Assembly (NCBI GenBank): GCA_934454005.1
Contig: CAKSGI010000072.1
Coordinates: 1-8,043 of the forward strand
DNA: 8,043 nt
Direction of reading: 5' to 3'
Source of the DNA: an uncultured Eubacteriales bacterium
Lineage (GTDB): Bacteria > Bacillota_A > Clostridia > Oscillospirales > Acutalibacteraceae
The position numbers and the translations under genes were made by a program. The number at the start of each line of letters is the position of its first letter. Position 1 is the first letter of the stretch. Below the pieces are notes generated by a model. That model was not told the origin of the DNA. It saw only the letters and a program-made list of their open reading frames with translations, and made no database searches. This document shows positions 1 through 5,970 of the stretch, in pieces.

Positions 1-1
1 C

Positions 2-907
2 ATTATTACAAGATCATCAGAAGCAGATAGTATTTTTGGAACTACTGGATTAATGAGTAAACTTTGTAAAATAATCTTACAAAATGGCGCAATTAAAGTA
101 GCGGCAGTTTCTGCAGGGACTAACAATTATGATAAAGCTTTTGATACCATAAAGTCTTTAGATGATATATGTGTAGTTGTTTGTGATAGTGAAAATGTTT
201 CAGTACACGATAAACTTAAAAGTAGTATTGTTAGTGCATCAGAGGATTCAAAAGAAAGAATAGGGATTGTTAGTTATCCATCTAGTTCCTATACTTCCGG
301 ATTAGGTAGTCATTTTAACTGCGAAAGGATAATTGTTATAGCACAAAGTCCAGTAGACTCGGATGGAGAGAAATTATCATCTTGTTATTTATCAGCAGCA
401 TTTGCGGGATTGATTTCACAAAATAGTGATCCAAGTTTATCGTTTAATGGTAAATCGCTTAATTCAATATTTGGATTAACATCTAATCTTATTGAAGACA
501 AAGTTGATGAATATATAGAATCAGGAATTACTCCATTTGAATCTATTTCTAATCAGGTTGAAATTATTAGAGCTGTTAGTTCTAGAACTACAACAAATAA
601 TATAACGGATTTAACATTTAAAGATATCAATACGATATTAATTATTGATTATGTTATATCAGGAATAAGAAAAACTCTTTCTAAATTATTAGAAGGGGCA
701 AAAAATAATTCATCAACAAGAAGTGCTATAGCAACTCAAGTTACTGTTGAACTAGAAAAATATAAATCTGAAGAAATAATAGATAAATATGAGCAACCAT
801 CAATTTCTAAAGATTCTAGTGATCAATCTGTATGTATTGTGAATATAAGCTTTGAAGTTTCTAGAGGAATTAATCAGATATATATTACTGCTGATGTAAG
901 AGTTTAG
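2..907 (+). CDS. Contractile tail sheath protein (5' partial)
   Basis: This is the outer contractile sheath of a phage tail or tail-like particle, which surrounds the tube and shortens to drive it through a target envelope. The frame is open from position 2 through the ATG at 53, so that ATG is internal and the true start lies upstream; about 301 residues are visible, and PBSX/diffocin-type sheaths are roughly 350-450. The C-terminal third is the clearest signature: a block with LTFKDINTILIIDYVISGIR, then a long helix, a segment resembling 'ATQVTVELEKYK', and the terminal strand 'VSRGINQIYITADVRV', which fits the conserved sheath C-terminal domain that interlocks neighbouring subunits. The earlier part ('KVAAVSAGTNNYD', 'CERIIVIAQSP', 'SAAFAGLISQ') resembles the sheath subtilisin-like/insertion domains. 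The next gene starts 10 bases after the stop and encodes the presumed tube. The sheath family call is confident; the exact subfamily is not. Confidence 0.9.
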   Translation: MITRSSEADSIFGTTGLMSKLCKIILQNGAIKVAAVSAGTNNYDKAFDTIKSLDDICVVVCDSENVSVHDKLKSSIVSASEDSKERIGIVSYPSSSYTSGLGSHFNCERIIVIAQSPVDSDGEKLSSCYLSAAFAGLISQNSDPSLSFNGKSLNSIFGLTSNLIEDKVDEYIESGITPFESISNQVEIIRAVSSRTTTNNITDLTFKDINTILIIDYVISGIRKTLSKLLEGAKNNSSTRSAIATQVTVELEKYKSEEIIDKYEQPSISKDSSDQSVCIVNISFEVSRGINQIYITADVRV

Positions 908-917
908 AGGTGTAATT

Positions 918-1307
918 ATGATAAATATGAAGTTTCCTACAAGTCAAGATATTTACATAGAAGTAAATGGCAAAAAGCTTGCGGTTGTTGAAAGTTATAA
1001 GGCAAAATCGATGCAGGATAGTAAGTACATTGAATCCTTTGGCGAAAAGGAGCCTGTTGGTGTGGTAACAGGAAAAGTAAATCATGTGATAGAATTATCT
1101 AGAGTTTATTCTTATTGTGATGTTAATGGGGAATCAATTAATTTTTATGATTTGATTAATTTCAATTTAGTTGTTGTAAAGCCAGATAGAAGGATCGTAT
1201 ACTCAAACTGTGAATGGGTTGGAATAAATGAATCTGTAAATATTAATGATGCAATTCTTGAGAATGTTCAAATTATATCTGCTAAAAGAATGGAGATTTT
1301 ACAATGA
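918..1307 (+). CDS. Probable tail tube protein
   Basis: This 129-residue protein is probably the inner tail tube subunit that stacks as hexameric rings inside the sheath. The assignment rests mainly on position, directly after the sheath and before the frameshifted assembly chaperone, and on size (XkdM-type tubes are about 140 residues). The sequence looks all-beta, with an N-terminal 'DIYIEVNGKKLAVVESYKA', a central 'VGVVTGKVNHVIELSRVY' strand pair and a C-terminal 'NINDAILENVQIISAKRM', which suits the tube barrel, but I do not see a diagnostic motif. The start is the ATG at 918, served by AGAGG at 906-910, which lies partly in the sheath stop region. Its stop overlaps the next gene by ATGA. 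An alternative is another small tail structural protein such as a tail completion factor. Confidence 0.65.
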   Translation: MINMKFPTSQDIYIEVNGKKLAVVESYKAKSMQDSKYIESFGEKEPVGVVTGKVNHVIELSRVYSYCDVNGESINFYDLINFNLVVVKPDRRIVYSNCEWVGINESVNINDAILENVQIISAKRMEILQ

Positions 1308-1693
1308 AAAGGAAAACATTATCATCTATTTTGGGAGGAACAGACGTTAGAGAACCTATTAAAATTTTAGGGAAAAATTTGTACTTGAGGCTTTTGTCAG
1401 TTTATGATTCTTTAGTCTGTGACTCTATATCTACAAAGTTGAACGAAAAACTAATTGAAGACGGAATTAATAGCGAAGTTTCAAAATCGGTAGCAGAGAA
1501 TGCTTGTCTTGCATATATGTGTTTATATGACAGGAGAAATAAAAGGATTTTTGAAAGTGGTTTAGATGCAGCAAATTCTTTAACCGCAGAGGAACTTTTA
1601 AAAGTAGCAGAGGAATATGTCAGAGTTAGAGACAGTTTTTTAAATTTTAATAATCTAGATGCTAAGAGTATATTAGAGTTAAAAAAAAACTAG
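1304..1693 (+). CDS. Tail assembly chaperone, short form (G/XkdN-like)
   Basis: This 129-residue, mostly helical protein lies where long-tailed phages encode the tail assembly chaperone, a non-structural protein that coats the tape measure and recruits tube subunits. It begins 'MKRKTLSSILGG' and continues with charged amphipathic helices ('ESGLDAANSLTAEELLKVAEEY'-like), similar in style to XkdN family proteins, although no strict motif is visible. The ATG at 1304 overlaps the tube stop (ATGA), with GGAG at 1292-1295 as ribosome binding site, so the genes are translationally coupled. It ends at TAG (1691-1693), immediately after TTA AAA AAA AAC. That is a canonical slippery stretch leading into a 67-codon open -1 frame, which supports the chaperone identity because G/GT frameshifting is a hallmark of this gene slot (lambda G/GT, P2 E/E'). 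Confidence 0.75.
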   Translation: MKRKTLSSILGGTDVREPIKILGKNLYLRLLSVYDSLVCDSISTKLNEKLIEDGINSEVSKSVAENACLAYMCLYDRRNKRIFESGLDAANSLTAEELLKVAEEYVRVRDSFLNFNNLDAKSILELKKN

Positions 1694-1893
1694 ATACGCC
1701 AAGGCAAAGAATTAGATGGAAAGTTTTAAAGGAATTTAATGTGTTACCAACGTCTAAAGAGGCAAAAGAAATGTGTGACGGAGACTATTTATATTGCTAT
1801 ATAAATATGATGCTAGATGATGAAGAATACGAGGACTATGAGTTTGAAGTAAATGAAAATTTTGATAGCAGTATATTAGAAAATAGTAAATGA
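1304..1893 (+). CDS. Tail assembly chaperone, -1 frameshift long form (GT-like)
   Basis: This is the predicted extended chaperone made when ribosomes slip back one base at A AAA AAC (1684-1690). The first 129 residues are shared with the short form; the next codon is CTA at 1690-1692, giving 'LDTPRQRIRW' and 67 extra residues up to TGA at 1891-1893, for about 196 residues in total. The extension has a basic start, then a very acidic tail rich in D, E and Y ('LDDEEYEDYEFEVNENFD'). It has no credible independent start with a ribosome binding site: the first ATG in this frame is at its residue 28. Without frameshifting, 1694-1889 would be an unexplained open gap in an otherwise gapless operon. 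In known phages the T part links the chaperone to tube subunits. A sequencing error in the A9 run could mimic this arrangement, but the position in the operon argues for genuine recoding. Confidence 0.75.
1681..1690 (+). promoter_or_regulatory. -1 ribosomal frameshift slippery site
   Basis: The zero-frame codons are TTA AAA AAA AAC followed by TAG. The last seven bases (1684-1690) form A AAA AAC, an exact X XXY YYZ heptamer and one of the most efficient bacterial -1 slip sites; 1681-1687 (A AAA AAA) is a second possible site. After slippage, decoding continues at CTA (1690-1692) in a frame open to 1893. The zero-frame stop comes directly after the heptamer and may stimulate slippage. I find no convincing downstream hairpin or upstream Shine-Dalgarno-like stimulator. 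Transcriptional slippage on the A9 run is an alternative mechanism. Confidence 0.75.
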
Positions 1894-2198
1894 TTATGGG
1901 GTGCGGAATGAAAATTTTTGATGATATTTTTAAGCTCAATAAATTTGTTGCTTTAAAAAATAAAAAGTCTAGTATGCCTTTGAGTTTAAATGTAAATACA
2001 AAAAATAGAAGAATATCTAATGTTGCTTATAATAGAAGGAATCAAAGTGAAAATTTAAACACAAGAAATTTTGATATTTATAAATATAACAAAGTGCAAA
2101 GCAATTTAATGGATGTAGATTTTGTATCTGAAGAGTTTGAAAAAGATTCCAGGAGGTATCCCAAAAGTTTTGAATTAGAAAACGGTGGTGAGTATTAA
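1890..2198 (+). CDS. Small protein of unknown function in the tape-measure slot
   Basis: I do not recognise this protein. It lies exactly where the tape-measure gene, usually 500-1500 codons, is expected, between the chaperone frameshift extension and the LysM connector. The ATG at 1890 overlaps the extension's stop (ATGA), giving 102 residues; the ATG at 1908 is preceded by GGGG (1898-1901) and gives 96, and may be the true start. From 1908 it begins with a short amphipathic helix candidate ('MKIFDDIFKLNKFVALKN'), followed by a K/R/N/S-rich, poorly hydrophobic middle (several RR and KNK runs, NRRISNVAYNRRNQ-like) and an acidic/polar end ('FVSEEFEKDSRRYPKSFELE'). No membrane segment, coiled coil or enzymatic motif is visible. 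It could be a miniature tape measure or tube plug, a cargo, a baseplate adaptor, or the remnant of a deleted tape measure. Its last base is the first base of the next gene's ATG, so coupled translation is likely. Confidence 0.6.
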   Translation: MIMGCGMKIFDDIFKLNKFVALKNKKSSMPLSLNVNTKNRRISNVAYNRRNQSENLNTRNFDIYKYNKVQSNLMDVDFVSEEFEKDSRRYPKSFELENGGEY

Positions 2199-2725
2199 TG
2201 AACTTAGAAAACATGGTGTATAAAGATTATAAATGGAGGCATAACCCAAGGAAAATAGAAGTTATTCAAGATAGAAATATAAAAGAACAAATAATACCGT
2301 TTTTTGGAAATGAACTTCAGGATTACGGAAGAAAAAAGAGGATTATTAAAGGATTTGGGGAATTTTTTGGTGAGGATGCAATAGAACAATATAACGAGCT
2401 TTATAAAGTGTTTGAAGCTAGTGGTATTCATTACTTAAAGGTACCGGGAATAAGTCCATTTTTGGCATCGTTTGTTTCTCTAAAGTTAATTGGAGAATCA
2501 AACCCTAACATTATTAAATATGAGTTTGAATTTTGGGAATATATTGTTGATAATAGTAAAACTGTAGCTTTAGGTTCGGATATTTATCATATCGTCAAAG
2601 AGAATGATACTCTATGGTCTATTGCTTCTACATATTCTTTATCCATTGATACAATATTGAAATTAAATCCTCAAATTAAAAAACCTGATGAATTAACGAT
2701 GGGGCAGAAGGTGATTTTATCGTGA
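2198..2725 (+). CDS. gpU-like/LysM tube-baseplate connector (XkdP-like)
   Basis: This 175-residue protein probably joins the tube to the baseplate hub, the role of gp53/XkdP-type LysM proteins in contractile tails. Residues about 7-118 resemble the Firmicutes domain typified by 'W-x-HNP', 'LQDYGRKKRIIKGFGEFFGED' and 'YLKVPGISPFLASFVSLKLI', ending in 'YEFEFWEY'; it recalls gpU/DNA-circularisation-type tail proteins. Residues about 130-174 form a clear LysM domain ('YHIVKENDTLWSIASTYSLS', then LNPQI and 'MGQKVILS'). In such tails the LysM fold acts as a structural adaptor, so peptidoglycan binding is not required. The ATG at 2198 overlaps the previous stop by one base and is served by GGTGGTGAG at 2184-2192. 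The gene overlaps the hub start by four bases (GTGA). Confidence 0.85.
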   Translation: MNLENMVYKDYKWRHNPRKIEVIQDRNIKEQIIPFFGNELQDYGRKKRIIKGFGEFFGEDAIEQYNELYKVFEASGIHYLKVPGISPFLASFVSLKLIGESNPNIIKYEFEFWEYIVDNSKTVALGSDIYHIVKENDTLWSIASTYSLSIDTILKLNPQIKKPDELTMGQKVILS

Positions 2726-3657
2726 AATATTTGGGAATTTCAATATCAGGTAAAGAGATTGATTTAGGAAATCCTATATTTGTGAAGATAAATCAGTCTA
2801 TAGATGCCCCGGCCGATGATTTATATGCTGCTTTTTGTTATAGAGGTATAATCGAAGAATTAAAGTATATAAAAGTTTATTTAAATGGTGAAGTTATATT
2901 TGATGGTATTATGGATGAGCAAATAGTAGAAATAACAAAAACAGGAAGTTTTTTTAAAATATATGCTAGGAGTATGGCGGCATTACTTGTAGATAATGAG
3001 GCTTTACCTCAAACGTATATTGATACGTCGTTAGAAATTATATTTAATAGACATGCTAGACCATACGGTTTTAAAGGCTTTATTGGACAAAATAAAAAAT
3101 TTTTAAGTAAATTTATAGTATATAAGGGAATGAGTGAATGGGAGGTTTTAGAAGGATTTTGTAAGACTTTTTTAAATACGAAGCCCAGAGTTACTTGTGA
3201 TGGTACTATAAATGCAGGCAATTACATAAAAGGGAAAGAAATAAATTTAAGTAATTATTCAGATGGTATTAGATATACAAATTTAAGTAAAAATATTAAG
3301 AGGTACAACAGAATTTCTGAAATTTTTATAAAGTATAATAAAGATTCCTCGTATTCTATAAAAGTGTCTGATAAAGACATTATAGACAAAGATGTAAAAA
3401 GAAAAAGGTATATAGATACAACGAATTACATTTTGGATTCAAAAGAATATGCGAGAGAATTAATAGACAATGCAAATAAAAAATCAAGTGAAATAGTTGC
3501 CACATGTATTGGGTCTGTTGGAGCGGAGGTTGGGACGGCAGTTACAATAAATGATATATCCTTTGGTAAGATGAAGGATTTATTTATTTCTAAGGTTAAG
3601 TACATTATGGATTCTAATGGTGAAAGAACAGAACTTACTATGTATAAGGGGGTATAG
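2722..3657 (+). CDS. Baseplate hub protein (gpD/gp27/XkdQ-like)
   Basis: This 311-residue protein is predicted to form the trimeric hub in the centre of the baseplate, holding the spike below and the tube above. Family-like features are the N-terminal beta barrel with 'IKVYLNGEVIFDGIMDEQIV', the following 'SFFKIYARSMAALLVDNEA', a mid-region hub element ('SLEIIFNRHARPYGFKG', 'VYKGMSEWEVLEGFCKTFL') and a C-terminal barrel ('ISFGKMKDLFISKVKYIMDS', 'ERTELTMYKG') as in the phage late-control D/XkdQ group. Length is near the usual 300-350. The start is GTG at 2722, overlapping the stop of the LysM gene as GTGA, with GAAGGTG at 2707-2713 as ribosome binding site. The spike gene starts two bases after its stop, as expected for the hub-spike pair. 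Confidence 0.85.
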   Translation: MKYLGISISGKEIDLGNPIFVKINQSIDAPADDLYAAFCYRGIIEELKYIKVYLNGEVIFDGIMDEQIVEITKTGSFFKIYARSMAALLVDNEALPQTYIDTSLEIIFNRHARPYGFKGFIGQNKKFLSKFIVYKGMSEWEVLEGFCKTFLNTKPRVTCDGTINAGNYIKGKEINLSNYSDGIRYTNLSKNIKRYNRISEIFIKYNKDSSYSIKVSDKDIIDKDVKRKRYIDTTNYILDSKEYARELIDNANKKSSEIVATCIGSVGAEVGTAVTINDISFGKMKDLFISKVKYIMDSNGERTELTMYKGV

Positions 3658-3659
3658 AG

Positions 3660-4010
3660 ATGTGGATTTCTAATAGAATATCTAGAGAGGATAGGCTGAA
3701 AAAAAGAGAGGTTTCTAGTGCAGATGTTACTATATCTGAGAGCAAAAATTTGATTTTACAAAATTCTAATGAATATAGAGAGATTAAAATTGTTTCGCCA
3801 AGAGGAATTTCATATGTTCCGGTTCAGGGAGACAAAATGGTGGTTGTTCCTGTAGGAGATGAAAATATTTGTATAGGTGCCATACAAGAGGAAAAAGACC
3901 TAGAAGCAGGAGAATTGATGTTATATTCTTCTGGTGGGGCTAAGATAATTTTAAAAAATAATGGACAAGTTGTGATTAACAGTACTGTTATTCCAGCAGT
4001 AGGGGGTTGA
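3660..4010 (+). CDS. Short central spike / baseplate assembly protein V (Mu gp45-like)
   Basis: This 116-residue protein is likely the central spike that caps the tube and punctures the target surface. After a polar N-terminal stretch, residues about 40-77 read like the gpV/gp45 OB-fold ('ISYVPVQGDKMVVVPVGDEN', 'CIGAIQ'), and residues about 82-108 match the start of the spike helix typical of Mu gp45 ('EAGELMLYSSGGAKIILKNN' then 'GQVVINS'). Mu gp45 and P2 gpV are about 200 residues, so this one is only slightly longer than the OB-fold, and it has no histidine at all, hence no HxH iron-binding tip. The ATG at 3660 is preceded by an AAGGGGG-type ribosome binding site near 3647. It is followed by a gp25-like gene, the normal V-W order. 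Confidence 0.8.
   Translation: MWISNRISREDRLKKREVSSADVTISESKNLILQNSNEYREIKIVSPRGISYVPVQGDKMVVVPVGDENICIGAIQEEKDLEAGELMLYSSGGAKIILKNNGQVVINSTVIPAVGG
4001..4006 (+). promoter_or_regulatory. Ribosome binding site choosing the gp25-like start
   Basis: AGGGGG ends six bases before the ATG at 4013 but directly abuts the in-frame TTG at 4007. The spacing favours ATG 4013 as the start of the gp25-like gene, giving 115 rather than 117 residues and leaving a two-base gap after the spike stop. Confidence 0.6.
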
Positions 4011-4012
4011 TT

Positions 4013-4360
4013 ATGGATACTGCAATAAGTTCTGGTGATTTTTTGTTGGATTCTAGAGGATTTCCTTCAGTAATTTCTGGAATTCCAGAAATTTTACAAA
4101 GAGTTCTTATTAGGTTGACTGTAAAAAAAGGTAGTTTTATTTATGATACAAACCTTGGAAGTGATCTTTATAAATTAAAGGCTGGTTCTAAAAATATAAA
4201 AGGAGAGGCTCTTAATATGATTAGAGAAGCTATTTCGCCATTATATGGTGTAGAGGTTGATGATGTTTCTATAAGAGCCAAAAATTCTGGAGAAAATTTA
4301 GATTTAAATATAATTTTATCAATAAACAAAAAGAGAGAAGAGTTGGAGGTTATAATTTGA
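4013..4360 (+). CDS. gp25-like sheath initiator / baseplate wedge protein (gpW/XkdS-like)
   Basis: This 115-residue protein is probably the gp25/gpW homologue: the baseplate component on which sheath polymerisation starts, related to TssE of type VI secretion. The central signature is 'ILQRVLIRLTVKKGSFIYDT' followed by NLGSDLYKL, corresponding to the family's 'G-x-[FY]-x-x-D-P-x-[FY]-G-S-x-L' region, then helices and a two-strand C-terminus ('VEVDDVSIRAKNSGENLDLN', 'IILSIN'). Length agrees with the family (about 110-140). ATG 4013 is chosen over TTG 4007 because of the AGGGGG position. Its stop overlaps the baseplate J start (TTGA), and the order spike, gp25, baseplate J is the standard one for Mu/P2/PBSX baseplates. 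Confidence 0.82.
   Translation: MDTAISSGDFLLDSRGFPSVISGIPEILQRVLIRLTVKKGSFIYDTNLGSDLYKLKAGSKNIKGEALNMIREAISPLYGVEVDDVSIRAKNSGENLDLNIILSINKKREELEVII
4345..4349 (+). promoter_or_regulatory. Ribosome binding site for TTG start of baseplate J
   Basis: GGAGG ends seven bases before TTG at 4357, which itself overlaps the preceding stop as TTGA. The near-perfect site supports initiation at TTG. The first downstream ATG in this frame (4390) would remove conserved N-terminal sequence and has no comparable site. Confidence 0.7.
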
Positions 4361-5427
4361 GCAAGACATATAATGAAATACTTTCGAGTATGCAAGAAAA
4401 ATTTAAAGAGTTGGCTGGCTTTGATGCAGATGATGCGTCTGATATAGGAATCAGATTAAAAGTTTTAGCAGGTGAACTATTTTCAATTAGTACAAATATA
4501 GATTGGCTTAAAACCCAGATGTTTCCACAGACTGCGATAGGAGACCAACTTGACCTTCATGCGCAACAAAGGGGATTAACTAGAAAATCAGCCTCAAAAT
4601 CTAAAGGAACACTAAAGTTTTCTAGACCATCTACTATTACATATGATATTAATATACCAGCAGGAACAATATGTTCTACCGATGGAGTAGATGGAATTAG
4701 AGTTGTAACAACACAAGAGGCTGTTTTAAAAGCAGGTGAATTATCTGTTAGTGTTGAAGCGGAATCAGAATTAGGAGGATCAGATAAAAATATTGCTATT
4801 AATACTGTTTGTGTAATGGTAACGCCACCAGCTGGAATGGGTTCTGTTACTAATACAACAGCATTTACTGGCGGAAATGATAAAGAACCGGACGATGAAC
4901 TTAGAAAAAGGTTGCTTGTTAGTTATAGCAATATATCTAATGGGATAAACAGTGCATTTTATAGAGATAGCGTTTTGAGTTTTGAAAAGGTTCAGTCAGT
5001 TAGTGTTATTCAAGCTCCTAGAGGTGCAGGGTCTGTTGATATACTTGTAGCAGGAAAGGGAGGAATTTTATCAACAGATGTATTAAATGAAATAAGAGAT
5101 TATGTAAAAACTATAAAAGAAGTGGGTATAGATGTTTATGTTAAATCACCGTCGATAACGGCCGTTAGAGTTGAGGGAACTATAAAACCTAAGGACGGTT
5201 ATAAAGTAGCAGATGTTATCGAATCATGTAAAGTATCATTGCAGAATTTCTTTAATTCATTATCTATAGGAGACCCTGTAAGAAAAATAGATGTATATAA
5301 TGTTTTATATAATACCCCCGGTGTTGAGAATTATAGCTTAGTTTATCCGTCTTATGATGTAGAGGCTTCTAATAAAATTTTGGTTATTGAAGGGACAGTT
5401 GCCCTTACAGAAGAAACAGCTGAATAG
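4357..5427 (+). CDS. Baseplate J protein (gp47/XkdT-like)
   Basis: This 356-residue protein is a baseplate J family wedge component, which links the hub to the periphery and transmits the trigger for contraction. Diagnostic parts are the N-terminal helix region ('SSMQEKFKELAGFDADDASD') with 'FPQTAIGDQLDLHAQQRGL', the beta-rich core beginning 'FSRPSTITYDINIPAGTICS' and containing 'EAESELGGSDKNIA', the conserved 'FTGGNDKEPDDELRKRLL' motif, and the C-terminal 'GVDIYV...AVRVEGTI'-like and 'IGDPVRKIDVYNVLYNTPGV' segments. Length is typical (350-400). Initiation is at TTG 4357 with GGAGG at 4345-4349, coupled to the end of the gp25-like gene. The next gene starts about 11 bases after the stop. This is the most certain tail call in the window together with the sheath. 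Confidence 0.93.
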   Translation: MSKTYNEILSSMQEKFKELAGFDADDASDIGIRLKVLAGELFSISTNIDWLKTQMFPQTAIGDQLDLHAQQRGLTRKSASKSKGTLKFSRPSTITYDINIPAGTICSTDGVDGIRVVTTQEAVLKAGELSVSVEAESELGGSDKNIAINTVCVMVTPPAGMGSVTNTTAFTGGNDKEPDDELRKRLLVSYSNISNGINSAFYRDSVLSFEKVQSVSVIQAPRGAGSVDILVAGKGGILSTDVLNEIRDYVKTIKEVGIDVYVKSPSITAVRVEGTIKPKDGYKVADVIESCKVSLQNFFNSLSIGDPVRKIDVYNVLYNTPGVENYSLVYPSYDVEASNKILVIEGTVALTEETAE

Positions 5428-5430
5428 GAG
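5426..5430 (+). promoter_or_regulatory. Ribosome binding site choosing the TTG start of the gpI-like gene
   Basis: AGGAG overlaps the in-frame GTG at 5430, which therefore cannot use it. It ends eight bases before the in-frame TTG at 5439, the right spacing. This places the start of the gpI/XkdU-like protein at 5439, 158 residues, instead of 161. Confidence 0.6.
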
Positions 5431-5438
5431 TGATAAAA

Positions 5439-5915
5439 TTGTCTACTTTGTTGTCAATGAAGAAAAAGTTAAGGCCCTTGAATATTTATAATTTAAATGA
5501 TGATAATATTATAAATGCTGAGCTATCTGCATATGCAACAGCATTAGATGCAATAAATGAGAGCATTAAAGAACTTGAGCGAGAATGTTTTGTTTCAACG
5601 GCTATGGATTATGGAATTAAATTAAGAGAAGTGTTGCTTGGCTGTAAAGAAAGAACAGATTTTGATATTCAGAAAAGAAGAGAAATTCTTAATTACAGAA
5701 ATTCTATTACATCAATGGACTTTACCAAAAGTAAAGTAGAAGAAGCTATTTTAAATTCGGGAGTACGTGTAACAATAACTGAAGATACAACAAATAAAAC
5801 AATTACAGTTGATTGCAGTGAAATTTTAAGTGAAGATATAACACAAGCTGAAGCAAAAATTTTAGTAGAGGAATTTCTACCTGCACAGTTTATAGAAACA
5901 CTTAATTTTATTTAA
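5439..5915 (+). CDS. Baseplate wedge protein, gpI/XkdU (YmfQ, DUF2313)-like
   Basis: This protein of about 158 residues follows baseplate J, where Mu gp48, P2 gpI and XkdU/YmfQ proteins are encoded; in those tails it joins the baseplate wedge to the tail fibres. Supporting features are an N-terminal helical pair ('AELSAYATALDAINESIKEL'), the family-like 'ECFVSTAMDYGIKLREVLLG' (compare 'fvxTAxxxlxxwExxlgi'), a following 'DFDIQKRREILNYRNSI'-type helix, and a C-terminal alpha/beta domain ending 'AKILVEEFLPAQFIETLNFI'. TTG 5439 is preferred to GTG 5430 from ribosome binding site spacing. It is the last tail gene visible; no tail fibre, fibre chaperone, holin or lysin follows, and the next gene is rubredoxin after about 55 bases. 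Confidence 0.82.
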   Translation: MSTLLSMKKKLRPLNIYNLNDDNIINAELSAYATALDAINESIKELERECFVSTAMDYGIKLREVLLGCKERTDFDIQKRREILNYRNSITSMDFTKSKVEEAILNSGVRVTITEDTTNKTITVDCSEILSEDITQAEAKILVEEFLPAQFIETLNFI

Positions 5916-5970
5916 ACAGTTAATGTTAAATTTATTGTGTAAGTAAATTATAAAATGAGAAGGCGATTAA

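Noticed and set aside
53..55. ATG 53 as the start of the sheath gene
   Set aside because: The frame is open upstream to position 2 with sheath-like sequence, there is no ribosome binding site before 53, and the protein would be too short for a sheath.
1690..1893. The chaperone extension as an independently translated gene
   Set aside because: No start codon with a plausible ribosome binding site precedes most of the frame; the first ATG is at residue 28 of 67.
1754..1939. Reverse 61-codon frame across the chaperone extension
   Set aside because: The + strand -1 frame explains this stretch better through the slippery heptamer, the fit of its stop to the next start and the operon position; the reverse frame has no ribosome binding site or recognisable content.
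2585..2722. LysM domain as evidence for a peptidoglycan hydrolase
   Set aside because: No catalytic domain is attached; LysM at the C-terminus of a gpU-like protein between chaperone and hub genes is the usual structural connector of contractile tails.
5935..5954. Possible promoter for rubredoxin (TTGTGT and TATAAA)
   Set aside because: The spacing between the two boxes is only about eight bases, and TATAAA lies so close to the ribosome binding site that the transcript would barely include it.
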